A stretch of 64,000 bases of DNA from Marinomonas spartinae (GCF_016461715.1 NZ_JAEMUI010000001.1:124001-188000); one strand, 5' to 3'. Positions 51,793 to 61,668 are shown, counted from the stretch's first letter. Numbers and translations: made by a program. Notes: generated by a model not told the origin, from the letters alone.

Positions 51793-52412
51793 TGACCATT
51801 CAGAGTGCATTGACGTTCTTTGTGGCGATTTTTATTTTTAGTATCACTCCAGGCCCTGGAGTGTTCGCAATTATTGGTCGAAGCTTAGTGAAAGGAGCAA
51901 GGCAGTCCATCGCCCTGTGTGCTGGCATGGCCTTAAGTGATATCGTGTATTTGATCATGGCCTGCTATGGCTTAGCCGCCATTGCCGCCAAATGGGATCT
52001 ATTATTTTCTGTGATTCGCTATTGCGGTGCGGCTTATCTGTTGTACCTTGGTTGGAAAATGTGGACCACTCCGGTCTCTCAGGATATGTCCGGCACAGAT
52101 AAAAAAATGGCTAAGCAGGGAATCGCGAGTTTTTTTCAGGGGTTCCTGATTTCGGCTTCTAACCCGAAAGTCATTTTGTTTTATGTGGCATTTTTACCCA
52201 GCTTTATGGATGTGACAGCCTTGCATGGGACGGATATTGTCTTGGCCGCAGCATTGGCCTTTTCTGCTTTGATGCTGGGGTTAACCTTGATCGCGGTGAG
52301 TGCCTCCCAGGCCCGTCGTTACATGAAATCTGAAAAAGCGATGAAAGGATTGAATCGCTCTGCTGGTAGTATTATGGCCTTGGCTGGGGTCTATCTTGGG
52401 ATGAAAGGCTAG
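51792..52412 (+). CDS. LysE/RhtB-family amino acid exporter
   Basis: A 206-residue RhtB-type exporter with six hydrophobic segments. The signature is IFSITPGPGVFAIIGRSLVKGARQSI, then GLAAIAAKWDLLFSVIRYCGAAYLLYLGWKMW and FQGFLISASNPKVILFYVAFLPSF. It should export a neutral amino acid or related compound. The ATG at 51792 is coupled to the preceding TetR stop; the frame runs open upstream to 51768 but that overlaps the regulator. The operon ends in a terminator at 52443. Confidence 0.9.
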   Translation: MTIQSALTFFVAIFIFSITPGPGVFAIIGRSLVKGARQSIALCAGMALSDIVYLIMACYGLAAIAAKWDLLFSVIRYCGAAYLLYLGWKMWTTPVSQDMSGTDKKMAKQGIASFFQGFLISASNPKVILFYVAFLPSFMDVTALHGTDIVLAAALAFSALMLGLTLIAVSASQARRYMKSEKAMKGLNRSAGSIMALAGVYLGMKG

Positions 52413-52442
52413 GCGCTCTTAAGCTTTCAGTTTTTCATCAAT

Positions 52443-52477
52443 AAAAAAGCGCCTGTCGATATCGTCGGGCGCTTTTT
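52443..52477. terminator. Bidirectional Rho-independent terminator
   Basis: AAAAAGCGCC and GGGCGCTTTTT form the stem, separated by a TCGATATCG-type inner dyad. It lies between the exporter gene and convergent upp. Confidence 0.85.
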
Positions 52478-52532
52478 GCGTTTATGTCGCTAACCTTATG
52501 TTTTATAGATTTCGTCTGATTAAAGAGTGTGA

Positions 52533-53189
52533 TTAACGAGTGCCATAAATGCGGTCACCTGCGTCCCCGACACCTGGCCGAATATAAGCATGGTCGTCTA
52601 ACTCACGGTCAATCGTGCCGATAAACATGGGGACATCAGGGTGCGCTTTTTTGAATGCTTCGATGCCTTCTGGTGCGGCAAATAGACAAATAAAACGAAT
52701 GTCTTTCGCACCCATGTCTTTCATTTTACTAATTGCGGCAATGGCAGAGTTACCCGTTGCGAGCATCGGATCGACAACAATAATAGTTCGCTCATTGATG
52801 GAATGCGGCATTTTAAGGTAGTACTCAACGGGCTGTTTAGTATCTGGGTCGCGATACATGCCCACGTGACCGACACGGGCAGAAGGGGATAGCTTTAATA
52901 CTCCTTCTGCTAAACCATTTCCAGCGCGCATGATGGTGACGATACACAGTTTTTTGCCTTTGAGGACTGGGCTTAAGGTAGTCTCTAAAGGGGTTTCTAC
53001 TTCTGTATCAACTGTTTCCAAATCCCGTGTTGCTTCATACCCAATGAGTGTGCCGAGTTCTTCAACCAACATGCGAAATTCACGAGTACTGGTGTTTTTG
53101 TCTCGAAGACTGGTTAGCTTATGCTTGACGAAGGGGTGTTCAATGATTGAAATGTCAGTGTAAGTACTTAATATCTCGTCACGAGTCAT
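52533..53189 (-). CDS. upp: Uracil phosphoribosyltransferase
   Basis: Salvages uracil to UMP with PRPP. The 218-residue protein has the N-terminal [21 protein letters not shown] motif, [15 protein letters not shown], the PRPP loop [18 protein letters not shown] and the C-terminal uracil contact [16 protein letters not shown]. Length is 10 residues over the E. coli enzyme. Transcribed minus, alone, away from lon. Confidence 0.95.
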   Translation of the reverse strand: MTRDEILSTYTDISIIEHPFVKHKLTSLRDKNTSTREFRMLVEELGTLIGYEATRDLETVDTEVETPLETTLSPVLKGKKLCIVTIMRAGNGLAEGVLKLSPSARVGHVGMYRDPDTKQPVEYYLKMPHSINERTIIVVDPMLATGNSAIAAISKMKDMGAKDIRFICLFAAPEGIEAFKKAHPDVPMFIGTIDRELDDHAYIRPGVGDAGDRIYGTR

Positions 53190-53510
53190 GTCGGTGTCCT
53201 TTTTTCGAATAGAGAACCAAGCGGATGTTAGGCCGTTATTTCAGGTTGCTTGCAGGAATAATACCACAATGCTTTCCCTCTGAATAAACAATCCTGTCTA
53301 CTCAGTCATAATCGATCCATCATTATGTGGATGAGTAGTGACATATCTGTTTTCTGATCAATGGATAAGAACTTAGGAGTCCATCCCGTTTCCCTAGGGA
53401 TTGTTTTTATTCAGTTTGTCACTACATAAATAAGCAAACTTAACGGCTGTTTTTATTGAATTGTTTGCCGCAAAGCAAGACACACTAATCTTGACGTATT
53501 GGGAATATAT
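53190..53510. promoter_or_regulatory. upp-lon intergenic region
   Basis: A 321-bp A+T-rich region divergent for upp and lon. It contains the perfect 10-bp palindrome TCCCTAGGGA at 53391-53400. No convincing heat-shock (sigma-32) promoter was found for lon, although one was looked for. The lon ribosome site is the weak GGGA at 53500-53503. No further element recognised. Confidence 0.35.
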
Positions 53511-55949
53511 ATGAGTAACGATGAACAGTACCCAGATCAACATGATGAGTCATTGATGGATGATACTAATGAAGAGGTGGTTATTAGCGACCCACGTGCG
53601 TTGGCGTTGCCGGACGACGTGCTGCCAGATACTTTGTACATTTTGCCGATTTCTAGTCGTCCGTTTTTTCCAGCCCAAGTGCAACCGGTTATGGTGGATG
53701 CAGATCCATGGGAAGAATCATTAGAGCGTATTGCCGATAATCCACAAACCGCTGTGGGGTTGGTGTATACCGATAAAGTCGCAAGCGGTGCGCCACCAGT
53801 TGACTCTTTCCGCACTATTGGTTGCGTGGCAAGGGTTCATAAGGCAGAAAGACAAAACGATAAAATCACTTTTTTAGCACAAGGGATTAAGCGTTTTGAA
53901 ATTGTAGAATGGCTAAGTGATAGTACACCCTATTTGGCGCGGGTGCGTTATTTAACGGACTCAAAGGAAACGGACAAAGAGTCGAAAGCCTACTCGATAG
54001 CTATTTTAGATGCTATTAAAGAACTTATTCGCTTGAACCCTTTATTCAGTGAAGATTTACGTCAATATTTAGGCCGTTTTTCCTTTAGTGAGCCCGGCTT
54101 GTTGGCGGATTTCGCGGCCTCGATTACTTCAGCTGATGGGGGGGATCTGTACGAGATTTTGGAGACCATTCCGGTGCAGCCTCGTATGCATTTGTCATTG
54201 ACATTGCTGCGCAAAGAGTTGGAAATTGCGCGTTTGCAGCATGAGATCAGCGCTGAAGTGAATACTAAGATCAGTGAGCATCAGCGAGAGTTCTTTTTGA
54301 AAGAGCAGTTAAAAGTGATTCAAAAAGAGCTGGGTATCTCCAAAGATGACCGAACGGCGGATGTAGAAGCCTTTGAGGCGCGCCTGAAAGACAAAACTGT
54401 CCCAGACCCTGTGCGGGAAAAAATTCAAGAAGAGCTTCATAAGCTGAGCATTTTAGAAACCGGATCACCCGAATACGGTGTGACTCGTAATTATTTGGAT
54501 TGGGCGACCGCCTTACCATGGGGGGTTCATTCAAAAGACAATTTAGACATTAAAGCGGCTCGTGAGGTATTGGACTCTCATCATTCTGGTCTAGGAGATA
54601 TTAAAGACCGCATTGTTGAGTTCCTAGCTTTGGGTGCGCAGCGAGGAGAAATGGGCGGCTCCATTTTGCTATTGGTTGGCCCGCCAGGTGTGGGCAAAAC
54701 GTCCATTGGTAAGTCCATCGCAGAATCACTCAATCGTAAGTTTTACCGCTTTAGTTTAGGGGGAATGCGCGATGAAGCAGAAATTAAGGGACACCGTCGA
54801 ACTTATATCGGGGCCTTACCCGGAAAGTTTGTCCAGGCATTAAAAGACGTTGAAGTGGAAAACCCTGTGATCATGTTGGATGAGGTGGATAAGATTGGCT
54901 CTTCTTTTCAAGGCGACCCAGCATCAGCACTTCTAGAAGCTCTGGACCCTGAACAGAATAGTGAGTTCTTAGACCACTATTTAGACATGCGCATCGATTT
55001 GTCTAAAGCTTTATTTGTGTGCACAGCCAATCAGCTGGATACCATACCCGCACCATTGCTGGATCGTATGGATGTGATTCGTTTGTCAGGTTATATTGCT
55101 GACGAAAAATTGATGATTGCCAAGCAGCATTTGTGGCCCAAACTGTTAAAGAAAAACAAGTTGTTGAAAAAACAGCTAAACATTACCGATGCCGCATTGC
55201 GCCATATTATTGAGTATTATGCCCGTGAGGCAGGTGTGCGAGGCTTGGATAAATTACTGCAAAAAGTATTGCGTAAGTCAGTCGTGGAGTTACTGACCGG
55301 AGAAAAGGAAACCATCAATGTGGGGGTGAAAGACGTAGAAACCCTATTGGGTATGCCTTACTTCCGCCCAGAAAAAAACTTGCAAGGTGTGGGCGTAGTA
55401 ACGGGGCTTGCGTGGACGTCTATGGGGGGCGCGACCTTGTCTATTGAAGCCAATAAAGTGCACGAATTAACCCGTGGTCTAAAGCTCACCGGGAAGCTAG
55501 GGGATGTGATGAAGGAGTCGGCTGACATTGCGTATTCCTATGTTTTTTCTCATACCAAGAGCTACCAAAGCCATCCAGAATTTTTCGATAAGTGTTTGGT
55601 GCATTTGCATGTGCCAGAAGGCGCCACTCCAAAAGATGGCCCAAGTGCTGGGGTGACCATGGCAACGGCTTTATTGTCCTTAGCGAAAGGTAAACCGATA
55701 CGTAAAGGGTTGGCGATGACAGGGGAGTTAACACTCACCGGTCAGGTGCTTGCTGTTGGTGGTATTCGCGAGAAAATCATCGCTGCCAAGCGCAGTAAAA
55801 TCAGCGAAGTAATTCTCCCTGAGCCCAATCGTCGTGATTATGAAGAGCTGCCAGAGTCAGTAAAAGAAGGCATGACCGTGCATTTTGCAGAACGTTTTGC
55901 GGATGTGGAAAAAGTGGTGTTTGATCGCCGCAGTAATGATATCCATTAA
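53511..55949 (+). CDS. lon: ATP-dependent protease Lon
   Basis: The 812-residue AAA+ protease degrades damaged proteins and regulators in the cytoplasm. In order: an N-terminal LON domain (about residues 40-240; PDTLYILPISSRPFFPAQVQPV), a coiled region with EHQREFFLKEQLKVIQKELG, then the AAA+ domain with Walker A GPPGVGKTS (about 390) and Walker B VIMLDEVDKIG, and the protease domain with the Ser-Lys dyad Ser712 (KDGPSAG) and Lys755 (GGIREKIIAA). The N-terminal extension of about 40 acidic residues is unusual. The start is ATG at 53511, not an earlier TTG at 53499. A terminator follows at 56046. Confidence 0.95.
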   Translation: MSNDEQYPDQHDESLMDDTNEEVVISDPRALALPDDVLPDTLYILPISSRPFFPAQVQPVMVDADPWEESLERIADNPQTAVGLVYTDKVASGAPPVDSFRTIGCVARVHKAERQNDKITFLAQGIKRFEIVEWLSDSTPYLARVRYLTDSKETDKESKAYSIAILDAIKELIRLNPLFSEDLRQYLGRFSFSEPGLLADFAASITSADGGDLYEILETIPVQPRMHLSLTLLRKELEIARLQHEISAEVNTKISEHQREFFLKEQLKVIQKELGISKDDRTADVEAFEARLKDKTVPDPVREKIQEELHKLSILETGSPEYGVTRNYLDWATALPWGVHSKDNLDIKAAREVLDSHHSGLGDIKDRIVEFLALGAQRGEMGGSILLLVGPPGVGKTSIGKSIAESLNRKFYRFSLGGMRDEAEIKGHRRTYIGALPGKFVQALKDVEVENPVIMLDEVDKIGSSFQGDPASALLEALDPEQNSEFLDHYLDMRIDLSKALFVCTANQLDTIPAPLLDRMDVIRLSGYIADEKLMIAKQHLWPKLLKKNKLLKKQLNITDAALRHIIEYYAREAGVRGLDKLLQKVLRKSVVELLTGEKETINVGVKDVETLLGMPYFRPEKNLQGVGVVTGLAWTSMGGATLSIEANKVHELTRGLKLTGKLGDVMKESADIAYSYVFSHTKSYQSHPEFFDKCLVHLHVPEGATPKDGPSAGVTMATALLSLAKGKPIRKGLAMTGELTLTGQVLAVGGIREKIIAAKRSKISEVILPEPNRRDYEELPESVKEGMTVHFAERFADVEKVVFDRRSNDIH

Positions 55950-56045
55950 AGCCGCCAGAAAATGTGGGCTGAGTGTCATGATTGTCTTGTGATATATTCA
56001 CAAAGAATGCGTTCTCACTAAGCTAGAGACATGAGAAAATATCGC

Positions 56046-56077
56046 AGCCGGGCAGGCGAGAGCTTGTCCGGCTTTTT
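56046..56077 (+). terminator. Rho-independent terminator after lon
   Basis: AGCCGGGCAGGC (56046-56057) pairs with GCTTGTCCGGCT (56062-56073) with two wobbles and a 4-base loop, followed by TTTT. Confidence 0.85.
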
Positions 56078-56129
56078 CATGTCTTTGAGCTATAATTTTG
56101 CGGCTCAATTAATCGTATAGGGGAAATGA

Positions 56130-57512
56130 ATGCCTGATCAGGCAAAACTCACACAAGGTTCGACGTTAAAGCATGTGGTGGTGATGTCTTTTACCAATGC
56201 GCTTGGCTTGATGTGCATGTTTTTGGTGGATTTGGTGGATATGCTGTTTCTGTCCTTTCTGGATGAGAAAGAGGCTTTGGCTGCTGTTGGTTATGCCAGT
56301 ACCGTGATGTTTTTTACTATTTCCATCAGCATTGCGGTGTCGGTTGCGGCCACCGCATTAGTGGCAAGAGCCATTGGTGAGGGCAGGGTTGAGGAAGCTA
56401 GGCAGCGAGCCGTTAGTGTATTGGTGTTTGGGGTACTTTTTTCCACCGCGATTGTGGCTTTGCTATGGCCTAATGTGTCGATGATTTTGTCTTTTATTGG
56501 CGCAAGCGGTCGCTCTTTATCTTTGGCATCTGGCTATTTGCATATTTTGATACTTGGCATGCCTGCTGTGATGATTGGTATGATAGCCTCTGGCATTATG
56601 CGTGCGCTAGGCGATGCGAGACGAGCAATGTATGTCACTTTGGTTGGTGGCATTATTAACGCGGTGTTGGATCCGATTTTTATTTTTTCCCTTGGGCTAG
56701 GAGTAGAAGGAGCGGCGTTGGCTTCTCTGATTGCTCGTCTTTCGATGGTCGTGGTGTCGTATTATGGTGTGGTGTCTGTTCATAATATGTTGGGAAAATT
56801 TCATTTTTCCCACTTTTTCAATGATATACGGCCGATTTGTGTTATTGCCTTACCGACTATGTTAACCAATATGTCCTCACCCTTGGCTAATGCGATTGTT
56901 ATGGAACATACTGCGACCTTTGGTGACGATGCTGTTGCTGCGATAGCCATTATTGGTCGTATTATTCCAGTGGTATTCGGTGGACTATTTGCTTTATCCG
57001 GTGCGGTAGGACCCATACTTGGGCAAAACTATGGGGCGGGACATTTTGACCGTATGCACAGAGCCATAGGCAGTGCTGTGCTCTATGCTTTTGCTTATTG
57101 TTTGGCTTTGTGTACGGCTTTATATTTGGCTCAGGATTGGTTGGTGGCGATTTTCCATGCTACGAAAGGGACGGCGGATTTGATTCATTTTTTTGCGACC
57201 TATGTCTCCTTTAGTTTCTTTTTTCAGAGTTTGTTGTTTATCGGCATTGCGGTGTTTAATAACCTAGGTAAGCCTTTTAACAGCACCTTGTTGAATTTTG
57301 GCCGCGCCATCTTGGGGACTTGGCCGTTGATCATTGTTTTTGGCTGGTTTATGGGAGCCGAAGGGGTGCTGTTAGGGCAGGCTGTTGGGTCGGTTATTTT
57401 CGGTTGTCTAGGGTTCTTTTTAGGTCGTCGTTATATTCATACCCTTGAGAAAAAAGAAACTCGGGAACTCCGGATTAATGGCAGTCTAGCCTATGATGAA
57501 CCTCTTCTTTAG
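56130..57512 (+). CDS. MATE-family efflux transporter
   Basis: A 460-residue inner-membrane antiporter of the MATE type, 12 hydrophobic segments in two repeats. Repeat motifs include FLVDLVDMLFLSFLDEKEALAAVGYA near residue 25, and FGDDAVAAIAIIGRIIPVVFGGLFALSGAVGPILGQNYGAG in the second half. It exports cationic drugs or metabolites with Na+ or H+ exchange. Ribosome site AGGGGAAA. It converges on tlyA with a 16-bp gap and no terminator. Confidence 0.9.
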   Translation: MPDQAKLTQGSTLKHVVVMSFTNALGLMCMFLVDLVDMLFLSFLDEKEALAAVGYASTVMFFTISISIAVSVAATALVARAIGEGRVEEARQRAVSVLVFGVLFSTAIVALLWPNVSMILSFIGASGRSLSLASGYLHILILGMPAVMIGMIASGIMRALGDARRAMYVTLVGGIINAVLDPIFIFSLGLGVEGAALASLIARLSMVVVSYYGVVSVHNMLGKFHFSHFFNDIRPICVIALPTMLTNMSSPLANAIVMEHTATFGDDAVAAIAIIGRIIPVVFGGLFALSGAVGPILGQNYGAGHFDRMHRAIGSAVLYAFAYCLALCTALYLAQDWLVAIFHATKGTADLIHFFATYVSFSFFFQSLLFIGIAVFNNLGKPFNSTLLNFGRAILGTWPLIIVFGWFMGAEGVLLGQAVGSVIFGCLGFFLGRRYIHTLEKKETRELRINGSLAYDEPLL

Positions 57513-57528
57513 ATAGATGTTAATTTTG

Positions 57529-58296
57529 CTAGTTTTGTATGGATCTGCTTGCCCAAAGTAAGAACTCTTGGTTGCCATCGCCACCTTTAATAGGGCTCTC
57601 AATATAGCATTTTACTTGGAACCCCAAGGATTGCACAAAGTGTTGCATATCTTCCGACAGCTGCTCGATACGTTGCTTGTCTTTGACTAGGCCACCTTTG
57701 CCAATGAAGGCTTTGCCGACTTCAAATTGAGGCTTTACTAACGTAATGAGTTGCCCTTGAAGGCTTAATAGGGCAGGAAGTTGCGGTAATATTTTGGTTT
57801 GAGAGATGAATGATACGTCCATCACGGCGATATCAAAGCCTCCCGTTGGGAAATGCGCACCAAGATCCTGTTGACTTAAGTGGCGAGCGTTGATGCCTTC
57901 TAAGCAAATGACTCTGGGGTCTTCTCTTAATCGTTGATCCAGTTGGTCATGACCTACTTCAATTCCGACGACTTGGGCTGCTCCATGTTGTAAGGCGCAG
58001 TCTGTAAAGCCTCCGGTCGATTGGCCGACATCCAAAACTCGATAGCCTTGAATATTTAGTTGAGTATGGGCAAGGGCGCCTTCCAGTTTGAGCGCGCCTC
58101 GAGAGACATATTTATCAGCGTCCGTTGCGGTGACATGTAACTCACAGTCTGCGTCTAATTTTAAGCTGGGTTTGGTAACGGCTAACCACTTGCCATCCTG
58201 ACAATAGGTCACTCGACCTTCACTGATAAAGGTTTGGGCTTGCGAGCGTGATTTTGCGAGGCCACGTTCAGTCAGTAATAAGTCGATTCGGGTCAT
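57529..58296 (-). CDS. tlyA: TlyA-family rRNA (cytidine-2'-O)-methyltransferase / S4-domain protein
   Basis: A 255-residue protein with an N-terminal S4 RNA-binding domain (RIDLLLTERGLAKSRSQAQTFISEGRV) and an FtsJ-like methyltransferase domain (VLDVGQSTGGFTDCALQHGAAQVVGIEVGHDQLDQRLR; ALPALLSLQGQLITLVKPQFE). The motif I has Gln instead of the usual Ala/Ser (DVGQSTGG), a minor change. Predicted to 2'-O-methylate 16S/23S rRNA, or a haemolysin-like role as named. Transcribed divergently from sseA. Confidence 0.9.
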   Translation of the reverse strand: MTRIDLLLTERGLAKSRSQAQTFISEGRVTYCQDGKWLAVTKPSLKLDADCELHVTATDADKYVSRGALKLEGALAHTQLNIQGYRVLDVGQSTGGFTDCALQHGAAQVVGIEVGHDQLDQRLREDPRVICLEGINARHLSQQDLGAHFPTGGFDIAVMDVSFISQTKILPQLPALLSLQGQLITLVKPQFEVGKAFIGKGGLVKDKQRIEQLSEDMQHFVQSLGFQVKCYIESPIKGGDGNQEFLLWASRSIQN

Positions 58297-58380
58297 TGGT
58301 AAAGCTCAGTGGTTAATGGTAAAAAGACGTCATACTAACAAAAAGTTCTAATCCGCAGTAGATTTTAAGGAAGCCAATAT

Positions 58381-59214
58381 ATGCCATTAAAAACATTAAT
58401 CACCGTTGATGAGTTGAAGGCGTGTGCAGACGATAACAATGTAGTGATTTTAGATTGTCGTTTTTACCTAACGGATCACGGGAAAGCAAAGCGTGAGTAC
58501 GATAAGGGACACATAGCGAAAGCGATCTTTGTTGATGTCCATCGCGAGCTAGCTAGTGCAGAAACGACAACCAGCGGACGACACCCTTTACCAAGTGAAG
58601 AGGTGTTTGCTAAACAGCTACAGCAGTGGGGTGTGGATCTCGATAGTCATGTGGTGGTTTATGACGATGCGAGTGGTGCTATTGCTGCACGTGCTTGGTG
58701 GATGCTATCGCAGCAGGGAATCGATGTACGAGTATTGGATGGTGGCCTACCCGCTTGGGTTCGTTCAGGCCTACCCTTGTCGGATAGAAACGAAGTACCT
58801 GTCGCATCCTCAGTGTCTATTTCTGTTGCTTTTCCATGGGCTGTAGATGTGACTCAAGTGATTGAAAACATGGAAACGGATGTCTTTCAGTTGGTGGATG
58901 CCAGAGGAGAAAGTCGTTATCAAGGAGAAGAGGAAACCATCGATCCGGTGGCTGGCCACGTTCCTGGAGCGTTGAACCATCCATACTCGCAAAACCTTGA
59001 TGAAAATGGTTGCCTAAAAAGTCCTGAAGCACTGCGTGGTGTCTGGCAAGACCTTGTCGAGCAAGATAAAACATTGGTTAACTACTGTGGTTCAGGAATC
59101 ACGGCTTGTCACAATGTTTTGGCGTTGAATCATGCTGGGTTGGATTTTAATCAAGTGTATGTGGGCTCATGGAGTCAGTGGTCAAAAAGAATGGTGCAAG
59201 CCGCAGGCCTGTAA
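58381..59214 (+). CDS. sseA: 3-mercaptopyruvate sulfurtransferase (tandem rhodanese)
   Basis: A 277-residue enzyme with two rhodanese domains. The N-terminal domain (VILDCRFYLTDHGKAKREYDKGHIAKAIFVDVHREL) is inactive and the C-terminal domain has the active-site loop NYCGSGITACHN (Cys about residue 236), of the CGSGxTA type found in mercaptopyruvate sulfurtransferase. It transfers sulfane sulfur from 3-mercaptopyruvate to cyanide or thiols. Monocistronic; strong terminator at 59244. Confidence 0.93.
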   Translation: MPLKTLITVDELKACADDNNVVILDCRFYLTDHGKAKREYDKGHIAKAIFVDVHRELASAETTTSGRHPLPSEEVFAKQLQQWGVDLDSHVVVYDDASGAIAARAWWMLSQQGIDVRVLDGGLPAWVRSGLPLSDRNEVPVASSVSISVAFPWAVDVTQVIENMETDVFQLVDARGESRYQGEEETIDPVAGHVPGALNHPYSQNLDENGCLKSPEALRGVWQDLVEQDKTLVNYCGSGITACHNVLALNHAGLDFNQVYVGSWSQWSKRMVQAAGL

Positions 59215-59243
59215 ATAACTACCTTTTTTTTACTGCAGATTTC

Positions 59244-59288
59244 AAAAAGCCCACCCTCCTAGGTTTAATTCAGGAGGGTGGGCTTTTT
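59244..59288. terminator. Bidirectional Rho-independent terminator
   Basis: AAAAAGCCCACCCTCCT (59244-59260) pairs perfectly with AGGAGGGTGGGCTTTTT (59272-59288), a 17-bp stem. It ends both sseA and the convergent unknown gene. Confidence 0.95.
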
Positions 59289-59317
59289 GTTTTTTTAGGA
59301 AGAGTGTTCTCTAGGTA

Positions 59318-59635
59318 TTATTTGGGGGTAATACCAGCGATGAAGATTTGTACTTGCTGGTGGTTCTCTCCCCAAATGTGCGTTTTGATCGCTTGTAACA
59401 TTTTTTCCGCTTCTTTTAAGGACACCACGCCGTCTATTAGTTTTATCCCCACACCTTCTTGAGTAAAGAAAAAATGCCAAGTGTGGCCGTCAATGCGAAC
59501 TTCGCCTTCGCCGTTGCTATAGCTTAATTGTTCAAATGGGTAATCTGCAGGTACAAAGCAAGCGAGTTCTTTGCCTGCGCTGCCGTAATTTAGGTCTGGG
59601 ATATAGCCTTGTCGGTCAACTAGTTCAAACTTCAT
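59318..59635 (-). CDS. Conserved-looking hypothetical small protein
   Basis: A 105-residue soluble protein of unknown function, not recognised. It looks real: AGGAGT lies 6 bases before the ATG and codon use matches neighbours. Features are an N-terminal MKFELVDRQGYIP, two beta-rich segments, WHFFFTQEGVGIKL, and a helical ISLKEAEKMLQAIKTHIWG. A single gene facing the LPS-core operon across 190 bp. Confidence 0.55.
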   Translation of the reverse strand: MKFELVDRQGYIPDLNYGSAGKELACFVPADYPFEQLSYSNGEGEVRIDGHTWHFFFTQEGVGIKLIDGVVSLKEAEKMLQAIKTHIWGENHQQVQIFIAGITPK

Positions 59636-59826
59636 ATATCACTCCTCATTATTATTGTCGGTCATCTCTTAATTAGGGGGAGTCTTGTTCATCCCTCATC
59701 ACAAGTTAGCATGAGAGAAGGGCTGGGTGTGACAAAAATAAGCAAAAGTTTGATCTTTCGCTTATTTTTTTAAGGGAAGCATGATGGCTTTAGGGTACCA
59801 CATAGCCGAAGCCCGAGGAGTCTGGG

Positions 59827-60861
59827 TTAACGGGTGTATATTGCCATATAGCGCTCGGCCATTTTTTGTGGTGTATAGTTGATGAGTCTTGCGGTCGCAC
59901 CAGCTTTCAACTGTTCTTGTAGAGAAGGGCTTTCGTATAAAGTGACAATGGCTTCTTTAAGTGCCTTGCTGTCATTGGGCGGTACGAGTAGGCCTGTTTC
60001 TTGATCTAAGATGATGTCAGGAATGCCGCCTACGCGGGAGGCTATAATCGGCACCCCTGCATCCATCACATCTAATAAAGTAGAGCCTAACCCTTCATTT
60101 CTAGAGGGGAACGCAAACATATCCAAGAAAGGCAGATAATCTCCAATGTTGTTCTTAAAGCCCATCCAAGTGATATTACCAAGGTGTTTTGCGTATGCTT
60201 TGAGTTCTTCTTTATCAGCACCGTCGCCAAAGAATACAAAGTGTAGCGCTGGGTGGCTTTTTTCAAGCAGGCTGGCGGCATCTATCAGGACTGTTTGCCC
60301 TTTATGACGATCCACCAAAGCGCCTACGTGTCCAATGAGAATTTTATTGGGAAACTCGGCTTTAAAGGCCTCGCCTTCTTGGCGGTTCGCTTCTAGGTGT
60401 GCCAAGGTGCTGGGGATTTGTTCAACTTCTCCCCAGTGCTTATCGCGAATATGTTCCGCAATCAAAGTGGAAATCCCGACACGCATCTTGGCGTTGCGAT
60501 AAGACGCTTTGTTCGACCATTTTTCTTTGATTGGTGTATCCACGCGGCGCGTCAATATGTAGGGAACTTGTCGCAAAAGCTTGTGAAGATAAGCCCAATG
60601 AACGGCTTTGGCTTCATGGGCGTGAACGATATCTACATGAGGAGCGGCGAAATGCCCGCTTAATTGATGGTTAGCGGTTAAAAATGAGACGTTTGGCACG
60701 CTTGCTAGTCGGTCTCTCAGAGGGGAGTCGTCACGGCAGGCAACAATTTGTTTAACCTCAAAATGTTTGGCAAGCGCTTTGATAAGTAGCTCTGTTTGTC
60801 TTTCTCCACCACGAAAGCCTTTGGCAAGGTTGACGTGCATGATTGTCGGTGTTTTAGTCAA
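59827..60861 (-). CDS. LPS-core glycosyltransferase, GT4 family
   Basis: A 344-residue retaining glycosyltransferase with a GT-B fold. The N-terminal acceptor side has MHVNLAKGFRGGERQTELLIKAL, and the C-terminal nucleotide-sugar site has FGDGADKEEL and FAFPSRNEGLGSTLLDVMDAGVPIIASRVGGIPDII (E-x7-E motif EGLGSTLLD). It is the last gene of the minus-strand LPS-core cluster and probably adds an outer-core hexose. The exact sugar is unknown. Confidence 0.87.
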   Translation of the reverse strand: MTKTPTIMHVNLAKGFRGGERQTELLIKALAKHFEVKQIVACRDDSPLRDRLASVPNVSFLTANHQLSGHFAAPHVDIVHAHEAKAVHWAYLHKLLRQVPYILTRRVDTPIKEKWSNKASYRNAKMRVGISTLIAEHIRDKHWGEVEQIPSTLAHLEANRQEGEAFKAEFPNKILIGHVGALVDRHKGQTVLIDAASLLEKSHPALHFVFFGDGADKEELKAYAKHLGNITWMGFKNNIGDYLPFLDMFAFPSRNEGLGSTLLDVMDAGVPIIASRVGGIPDIILDQETGLLVPPNDSKALKEAIVTLYESPSLQEQLKAGATARLINYTPQKMAERYMAIYTR

Positions 60862-60872
60862 AATAAGCCTAC

Positions 60873-61658
60873 TTACCAGATATTATTGAAGTCGTCTTGC
60901 TTGGTAACACTAGGGTCGCGCTGATATTCAAGCAGTTTTGCGTATTTTAAGTAACTATTAATCGCGGAACTAAGGGCAATGGTCATACCATCGACCCCAC
61001 CTAAAAAGCCCCGTTGAAAAATATATTTGCGAATAAACGCATTGAGCCCGTGAAGGAAAGGGGAAAAGGCATTGGCTTTTTTGCCTTTGGCATACATGAT
61101 TTTTGCCGCACGACCACTGAAATTGCGCCCTGGCTTGGCAAACAACTCGCCGATGTGATTGAAAGAAAAGTGGATAATGTCTGCGTTAATGTCTTGAGTC
61201 GTTTTCGCTTGCACACTGGCATGTTGTTTGACGTCAGAAAAGCGGGTTTTATCCGTATCGTAAAGGCGAATACAGCGGTCAGGGTACCAGCCACAGTACT
61301 TTATCCAGCGGCTGCCAATGCGGTTTTGTCGACGAAAGGAATAGCCCTCGACCGTTGAGGCAGCTAAATCCAGTTGTTGGATAGCTTGCGTCATTTCTGG
61401 TGTAAGGCGCTCATCGGCATCCAAACTGAGTACCCATCTGTGTTGAGTGTGGGCCAGAGCAACGTTTTTTTGTATGCCGTCGCCGAGATAAGGCTGGTGT
61501 ATTACGGTGGCTCCGAGTTCAGTAGCGATTTCCACTGTCTTGTCCGTGCTGCCTGAATCGACAACGACGATGTCATCGCAAACAGTTTGCATTGATTCTA
61601 TGCAGGCGGCGATGTTTCTTTCTTCATTTAGGGTAATAATGTTGCCGGAAATCTTCAT
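60873..61658 (-). CDS. LPS-core glycosyltransferase, GT2 family (WaaE-like)
   Basis: A 261-residue GT-A glycosyltransferase of the WaaE/KdtX type, which adds a glucose to heptose I in related LPS cores. The sequence opens MKISGNIITLNEERNIAACIESM, has the metal-binding DxD in SLDADERLTPEM, and EGYSFRRQNRIGSRWIKYCGWYPDRCIRLY. Gap of 10 bp to the next gene. Part of the waa operon. Confidence 0.87.
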   Translation of the reverse strand: MKISGNIITLNEERNIAACIESMQTVCDDIVVVDSGSTDKTVEIATELGATVIHQPYLGDGIQKNVALAHTQHRWVLSLDADERLTPEMTQAIQQLDLAASTVEGYSFRRQNRIGSRWIKYCGWYPDRCIRLYDTDKTRFSDVKQHASVQAKTTQDINADIIHFSFNHIGELFAKPGRNFSGRAAKIMYAKGKKANAFSPFLHGLNAFIRKYIFQRGFLGGVDGMTIALSSAINSYLKYAKLLEYQRDPSVTKQDDFNNIW

Positions 61659-61668
61659 GATGGGCTCT

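Noticed and set aside
53190-53510. Sigma-32 heat-shock promoter for lon
   Set aside because: No CTTGAA...CCCCAT pair with correct spacing was found.
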